From Oppiella nova (Eukaryota; Arthropoda; Arachnida; Sarcoptiformes; Oppiidae): a stretch of DNA of 31,744 nt. The notes under the pieces are model-generated. The model was given only the letters and a program-made list of their open reading frames with translations. It was not told the DNA's origin and ran no database searches. The position numbers and the translations under genes are program-made. The DNA lies in contig CAJPVJ010000197.1 in assembly GCA_905397405.1 (NCBI GenBank), forward strand, positions 1-31,744. The letters are read 5' to 3'. Position 1 is the stretch's first letter; each line of letters opens with the position of its first letter. Shown here one piece after another: positions 26,815 to 31,744 of this stretch.

Positions 26815-26818
<4 letters not shown>
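26041..26818. repeat. Inverted repeat pair B (96 bp arms, extended by GA/CT)
   Basis: Arm B is 26041-26136 and its reverse complement is 26723-26818; I see no mismatch. Outside the arms, a GA tract (about 26007-26042) faces a CT tract (about 26816-26856), extending the symmetry to roughly 130 bp per side. Arm B ends at 26136 and arm A' starts at 26137, so the two pairs abut and interlock in the order A, B, A', B'. Confidence 0.93.
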
Positions 26819-26858
<40 letters not shown>

Positions 26859-27154
26859 CGCATTCACTCACTCACTGGAAAGTATAAGTTATTTAATTTA
26901 TTTAAATTAATTTTCCAACCTTTCTTTCTATGAGCACATTTCATTGAAAAAGTGTAGTTTGGGTTAATTATTACAAAATGAAATTCTACGCTTAACTTAA
27001 AGTCAATAAATAAACAAAAATTGCTTTTTCTGAAACATTGCGGCAATAAATTTCTTAAATACCACTATTGGGTAACCAATGGTTGGGCTAATTGGGCGAT
27101 ACTTTTCAATACAAATAATCGGCAAATTTTTAGGGGAAACTTTTTTCCGTGTAA

Positions 27155-27553
27155 AATATATTTAGTGAATCGATATTATCATTGATTTATGAAATACTAA
27201 ATCACCAAGAATATATTATGTGTATATTTATTCAATCCTTTTATGAGCCGGTAATGAACCACACTCATTTTATGGCCTTGAATTTAATGGAAATATTACT
27301 TGACTTTTGGGATAAGGGTTTTGGAAAGGCATATACCCAGGACCGGTATCCTAATGTACAGTATATTGTGAGTGGTGGTGGCAAAAACAGTAGTCAATAA
27401 TCACCACTTTATTATATGCCACAAGTTTTGCGAGAACTGGTATATATTTCGTCTGAAACATTGAATCCAAATGTAACCAAAAAAATAGTTGTAAGAAAGC
27501 AAGCAAAAAAATATGATAAATTGTTTACTAGAGTAATACTTTTGATAAAATAA
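27155..27553 (+). pseudogene. Unrecognised coding-like fragment with internal stop
   Basis: One frame is open from 27155 to 27550 except for TAA at 27398-27400; it ends with TAA at 27551-27553. The translation looks protein-like: HTHFMALNLMEILLDFWDKG, then YTQDRYPNVQY, and after the stop MPQVLRELVYISSETLNPNV followed by a basic stretch. About 132 codons with one stop is unlikely by chance at this AT content. I do not recognise the family. Codons are AT-rich, unlike Delta. It may be a decayed transposon or retrocopy, or an exon of an unannotated gene. Confidence 0.3.
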
Positions 27554-27635
27554 ATTATTTCTCATATTTGAGACCCTTATGTACACTAAACGCTAAAATG
27601 ACAGCAAAATGAGTGGAGAATTTCAAGTAATGTTT

Positions 27636-29258
27636 TTTGTTTTGGTGTAAAACTTAATTACATTTTCATTAAGACTTATACCAAGAAGTGGGCAATAAAT
27701 TCATATGAACTCAAACTATATGCGCTTATCTTATCTAGGAAAGTCATGTTTGAATATAAATATATATTTTATAAATTAGTATTGATTTTTGTAAATATAA
27801 TTATTTGTCTGATATTTGGAAAATTGTGATTCATATCAGTAAATGACTATAATTTATAAATAAAAGTACTATATTTGATTTGATGGCAAAAATGTTTAAA
27901 TTAATTAATAAAAATAAATTATATGTTATTTTCGTATTCGCTAGAAAAATTATGAGTAAGATCCGGTAAAAGGTGTTTTAAATAGTGGGTAAAAAGGGAA
28001 TGTTGTAAAACATAACTTTGGAGCAAAGCCGCAGTATATTTACCTAAGATTCAAAATTGTTAGTCATTTTATCACTAATCTCTTGTCAAATAATTTTTGA
28101 TGAAAACATATTCATCGATTCATTTGAAAAAGTATATAAAAATTAAATGAATATTTTCAAAACATTCATGCAAAATACTTTTGATTAATACAAATATGAC
28201 TCAAATTAAAAATAAATTCAATAAATAAATCATAGTTTAAATAAACACCTTGCTATTACTTAAATTGAATCATATTTATTCTGTATTTATTCAAATGAAT
28301 CGATGAATATGTTTTCATAAAAAATTATTTGACAAGAGATTAGTGATAAAAATGACAACAATTTTGAATCTTAGGTAAAGAAACTGCAGCTTTGCTCCAA
28401 AATGATGTTTTACAACATTCCCTTTTTACCCACTATTTAAAACAGCTTTTACCGGATCTTAATTATGAGCCATCAAATATTAGGTGGGGTCACAATGCAC
28501 CTAGTTAAGAGCTTTAGTTTTCTCATACAATATTAGTAATAGGGACTGGTATTTAAAATTCCTGACACCATTCATAATAGCCACTATTACCGCGATTTTT
28601 TCAATGGACGTGCAATTTGTATCGACAATATATTAATGGCTTATTATTTAGTGTTCACACAATTCACACGACAATTGATTGTAAAATATTTTGAGTACAA
28701 TCTCTCAAAATATTTCTCTCAATCAATAATAGTATTTTGAGAGCGGATTTCCAGTCACACAGAGACTCCTTAGTGGGCACCGGTATTAGCGGTCAGGCCC
28801 ATGGCTATGATGGGGGCAAAAATCTTTAACTAAATTGACATTACATTAGAGATATACCTGTGCCCTCTCTGTCAGTGCCGGCACACATCATAATGTGTCT
28901 GACAATATCGCCACAACCCATACCTGTCCACCAACTGAGCCAACGCTATAGTAGTATCTGCGGGACATGTCGTTGGCCAGGGATTTATATGGCTGTGAAT
29001 TGGCAGTAGTGGTGACTTTTGTTCTCCGGGTGCGCCTCCTAATGATTTATGAGTGCCTCAACCATGAGTGTAGCCATTGAGGAGTATTGGCATTCAATTG
29101 TTAATGTCTTATGTCTTATGCGATATTCAATGGCGAGAGTCCACTGTTAATGCCGTTAATGTTTGTTCATTAGTGACGCTTCATTTGATGTGTCTTTTCA
29201 ATGTGTCCCCAACTTGTCCCCCAAACCCATAATAAACCGATTTTAAGTACTTATACGA

Positions 29259-29280
<22 letters not shown>
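27636..29280. repeat. Diverged second copy of the Delta 3' UTR and flank
   Basis: Blocks in the same order as 23946-25000. Shared words include GTGTAAAACTTA, AATTCATATGA, AAAGTCATGTTTGAAT, TTAATTAATT with AATAAA, then TAAATTGACAT, CATCATAATGT, GGGATTTATAT, AATGATTTATG, TTCATTAG and CCCAAACCC. Identity is patchy with many indels, so the duplication is old. A foldback transposon (27957-28461) interrupts it. It could be a segmental duplication or two members of one dispersed repeat family. Confidence 0.65.
27957..28461. mobile_element. Non-autonomous foldback DNA transposon (MITE), 505 bp
   Basis: Terminal inverted repeats of about 172 bp (27957-28128 and 28290-28461) with only scattered mismatches. 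The ends are TAAGATCCGGTAAAAG and its complement. Both sides are flanked by ATTATGAG (27949-27956 and 28462-28469), an 8-bp target-site duplication. The 160-bp centre is AT-rich and non-coding, so there is no transposase. An 8-bp duplication fits hAT-type elements; a 9-bp reading (AATTATGAG) would fit Mutator-like ones, so the superfamily is open. Confidence 0.9.
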
Positions 29281-29298
<18 letters not shown>

Positions 29299-29593
29299 CT
29301 CTCTCACCTCTACCTCTGAGCGACACAGAAATGGTTGACAATTATTGTGTGCATAAAATCTTTGCGAGAGAGAGAAGAAGAGCCACCGAAATAATCTGAG
29401 GAATGTTTGTGCCGTTCATTTTCACAGCAAAAGTAATTTAGTATTTCCCCGAATTCACGCATACCAGTGCATCGCCTGTACTAAGCATTTATATAATAAT
29501 AATAATCATAAAATGGTTTTGTGGCCAAAAATCAAGTCATTTTCCATGAGTAGGCCCTCTCTCTCTCTCTCTCTCCCTCTCTCTCTCTCGTCA
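28470..29593. other. Intergenic, no gene seen
   Basis: Holds the rest of the diverged duplicate, CT tracts near 29261-29304 and 29558-29590, and the TACC[A/G]GTGC motif at 29462 and, reversed, at 28777. An inverted CAATC...TCAAAATATTT stretch near 28676-28745 is a minor AT-rich palindrome. Confidence 0.55.
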
Positions 29594-29796
29594 ATGACAG
29601 TCAAGAGAGGATCTCTTCATTTGATGCACTCATTGACATTCACCTCAAGACTATTAAGTGCTGTTTATGTCGTCTCTCAATATATTCCTTATCATTAGAT
29701 TTGGTTTAGTGTTTGCAATGACTTTATAGCACAGAATCCGTGTTTGAATTTAACGCCAATTTTATGATGAGCACCAAAAAGCCTCAACACGTATAC

Positions 29797-29804
29797 TGAC
29801 GTCA
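29797..29804. promoter_or_regulatory. Perfect palindromic CRE/ATF-type site TGACGTCA
   Basis: Full 8-bp palindrome in tandem copy 1, about 1.66 kb upstream of the ChaC-family start. Binding by CREB/ATF factors is inferred from the string alone. Confidence 0.3.
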
Positions 29805-30389
29805 GACACTCGCTATAGCATTAACACTACAGACAAACCTATTAATCACAAACACATTGTCTATCAATGAGTTTTATAAATAGGATAACAACCATTACAA
29901 AAGTCATTTGGAAAACGCGAAAAACTAAAAACCGAAAACTGTTTCGTCCGGAAATAAAACACATTTATGTATGAAAAGTGTAATTAAATTACGGAATCAT
30001 TAGATTGAAGGGAAAGGGAGGTGAAAATGGGAGTACAGGTGCATGTATGGTGGTGTCGAGTTTTAATTTTATGTAGTCTTTGGCAACAATGGCTATGCTT
30101 TGCATCATATGCTCTGGCTTTGTCTGTGTGTATGTGTTAGCACTGGTAGTCTATTGAGGCAACTCTACAATCATTTTTTTCAGAGTGTGTGCACTTCTAA
30201 ATGACAGTCAAGAGAGGATCTCTTCATTTGATGCACTCATTGACATTCACCTCAAGACTATTAAGTGCTGTTTATGTCGTCTCTCAATATATTCCTTATC
30301 ATTAGATTTGGTTTAGTGTTTGCAATGAATCCGTGTTTGAATTTAACGCCAATTTCATGATGAGCACCAAAAAGCCTCAACACGTATAC

Positions 30390-30397
30390 TGACGTCA
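30390..30397. promoter_or_regulatory. Second TGACGTCA, in tandem copy 2
   Basis: Same palindrome carried by the second repeat copy, about 1.07 kb upstream of the ChaC-family start. Mammalian CHAC1 is an ATF4 target, which makes the coincidence worth noting; it is not evidence of function here. Confidence 0.3.
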
Positions 30398-30919
30398 GAC
30401 ACTCGCTATAGCATTAACACTACAGACAAACCTATTAATCGCAAACACATTGTCTATCAATGAGTTTTATAAATAGGATAAAAACCATTACAAAAGTCAT
30501 TTGGAAAACGCGAAAAACTAAAAACCGAAAACTGTTTCGTCCGGAAATAAAACACATTTATGTTTGAAAAGTGTAATTAAATTACGGAATCATTAGATTG
30601 AAGGGAAAGGGAGGTGAAAATGGGAGTACAGGTGCATGTATGGTGGTGTCGAGTTGTTTTAATATAGTCTTTGGCAACAATGGCTATGCTTTGCATCATA
30701 TGCTCTGGCTTTGTCTGTGTGTATGTGTTAGCACTGGTAGTCTATTGAGGCAACTCTACAATCATTTTTTTCAGAGTGTGTGCACTTCTAAATAGTCTTT
30801 GGCAACAATGGCTATGCTTTGCATCATATGCTCTGGCTTTGTCTGTGTGTATGTGTTAGCACTGGTAGTCTATTGAGGCAACTCTACAATCATTTTTTTC
30901 AGAGTGTGTGCACTTCTAA

Positions 30920-31460
30920 CTCCCAGTCCTATCTCCCTGTGCTATAAACTGAATGGCATTTTGGCATCACTTTTGTATCTCACAGCGCATAGCATAGCGA
31001 TTGCTATTAATAGTAGTTTTTAGTCTCAATTTGAAACATCGAAAATGAATTTATGATAAAAGTGCTTGATACGTTTTTTGTATAATTAATTTTTTTGTAG
31101 TAGTATTTAATAGTAAAATAATTAATTGTGTGTTTTGTGTGTATTAGTAGAGTATATATCCAATGATATATCCATAAGCCTATGGTATATAACCATACAT
31201 TTGAGTACAAAACGGATTCCGGAGCTTTTCCTCGATAGCCATTCCCATCGATTGGGTGCGCAAGGAGTCTGACAAATCGGTGTCCAATAGAGCTACCAGT
31301 GCTGTCGGGCGCCTGCATTCAAAAAGTCAAGCCGTAATTACAGTGATTTGGTCGCAAAAGTCACTGGGAAGTCATTGTCAGATAAATACCTAGCTGCCGG
31401 CCCCCACGGACCTCACAAAGTCTCTGACAGCACCGACACCTCCCGTTCCCCTTCGCACAC
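30920..31460 (+). promoter_or_regulatory. Probable promoter and 5' UTR of the ChaC-family gene
   Basis: Between the tandem repeat and the ChaC ATG. The last 250 bp are richer in GC than the upstream DNA. TACCAGTGC occurs at 31294. No TATA box or initiator could be assigned. Confidence 0.35.
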
Positions 31461-31604
31461 ATGTCTGCCCTCTGGGTGTTCGGCTACGGCTCTCTCATAT
31501 GGAATCCGGGCTTTGATTACAAGGAATGCAAAATCGGAAGAATTAATGGATATTGTCGTCGATTCTATCAGGGAAGTGATACACACAGAGGATCACCACA
31601 TAGG
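31461..31604 (+). CDS. ChaC-family gamma-glutamylcyclotransferase, first exon (partial)
   Basis: 48 codons from ATG 31461 to a GTATGC donor at 31605, phase 0. It starts MSALWVFGYGSLIWNPGF; the YGSL loop that binds the gamma-glutamyl group is at residues 9-12. The segment INGYCRRFYQGSDTHRG matches the conserved RRFxQGSxDHRG block of ChaC proteins. The family cleaves glutathione to 5-oxoproline and Cys-Gly in the cytosol. The catalytic glutamate lies further along the protein, in exons outside the window, so activity cannot be judged. The start is firm because family members begin a few residues before WVFGYGSL. CHAC2-like is favoured over CHAC1-like because there is no N-terminal extension, but this is tentative. 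Confidence 0.9.
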
Positions 31605-31744
31605 GTATGCCTGTCCATACATGCCTGTCCACATACGATCGTGACATCCCATTCCGGTCCCCCAGTAATATCCCTGATAAGTTATAGCCAGCGCTCGCTC
31701 TCTTGTGCTACCATTCCTCCCGACATACCATTCATTCCTATCGT

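Larger units (their letters stand above)
24301..27154. other. Intergenic, repeat-bearing, no gene seen
   Basis: No convincing coding region. Holds two inverted repeat pairs, GA/CT tracts near 26007, 26271, 26544 and 26816, and one more AATAAA at 25305. Apparent open frames are short and cross GA tracts. Confidence 0.6.
947..29590. repeat. Scattered (GA)n/(CT)n microsatellites, about 24 tracts
   Basis: Tracts of about 20-45 bases begin near 947, 3582, 3945, 4530, 5326, 6138, 7373, 7537, 7845, 10430, 11488, 13269, 14642, 15758, 16261, 19330, 20149, 21059, 26007, 26271, 26544, 26816, 29261 and 29558. All are outside coding exons, in both orientations. Other dinucleotide repeats of similar length are nearly absent. 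Confidence 0.95.
29594..30919. repeat. Tandem repeat: two full copies and one partial
   Basis: Copy 1 is 29594-30200 (607 bp), copy 2 is 30201-30791, and a third partial copy of 127 bp is 30793-30919, matching the 3' ends 30074-30200 and 30665-30791. Copies differ by a few substitutions and two short indels; copy 1 has an extra ACTTTATAGCACAG-like insertion near 29730. All three end at GCACTTCTAA. No coding capacity. Near identity implies recent amplification or an assembly effect. Confidence 0.95.
135..31302. other. Dispersed 9-base motif TACC[A/G]GTGC
   Basis: Forward starts outside exons: 551, 2228, 2356, 7213, 9816, 10301, 13497, 14145, 15889, 18802, 19063, 20590, 29462, 31294. Reverse-complement starts: 135, 28777, 30140, 30731, 30859. 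A C usually precedes it and a C or T often follows. One more copy, at 22548, lies in exon 9 and is explained by coding sequence. Function unknown. Confidence 0.7.

Noticed and set aside
31348-31644. 98-codon frame over the ChaC exon
   Set aside because: It is out of frame with the recognisable ChaC start at 31461 and reads no known protein.

Overview
The window is eukaryotic, AT-rich nuclear DNA holding one complete multi-exon gene and the first exon of a second, both on the + strand. The complete gene is a Delta-type Notch ligand (coding span 11392-23582, nine coding exons, 863 codons plus stop in an unbroken spliced frame). It has a signal peptide, MNNL domain, DSL domain, nine EGF repeats, one transmembrane helix and a cytoplasmic tail with an NEQN motif like the one that recruits Neuralized in insect Delta. 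Nine EGF repeats plus NEQN point to an arthropod. A mite or other small chelicerate is plausible from the compact AT-rich introns and the many GA/CT tracts, but this is an inference and no species is claimed.

Layout. 1-11391: gene-poor flank with many (GA)n/(CT)n tracts and one perfect 128-bp tandem duplication (2110-2364). 11392-23582: Delta. Its middle contains a ~510-bp tandem duplication (16921-17434 and 17436-17944) of the second half of the DSL exon, the next intron and the first EGF exon. It creates a fused extra exon with an in-frame stop; the gene reads through only if that exon is skipped, or if the duplication is an assembly artefact. 23583-24300: 3' UTR with a plausible poly(A) signal. 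24300-29593: repeat-rich intergenic DNA with two interlocked inverted repeats (24816-26818), a short unrecognised coding-like fragment with an internal stop (27155-27553), a diverged second copy of the Delta 3' UTR and flank (about 27636-29280), and a 505-bp foldback transposon with 8-bp target duplication (27957-28461) inserted in that copy. 29594-30919: a 2.2-copy tandem repeat (about 600 bp unit), each full copy carrying a perfect TGACGTCA. 31461-31604: first coding exon of a ChaC-family gamma-glutamylcyclotransferase, running out of the window.

The two genes are not obviously linked in function, although mammalian CHAC1 has been reported to influence Notch maturation. I found no RNA genes, CRISPR arrays or wholly new gene system. 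The least expected signals are the poison-exon duplication in Delta, the interlocked inverted repeats, and a short motif, TACC[A/G]GTGC, recurring about 19 times in the non-coding DNA, far more often than a 9-mer should.
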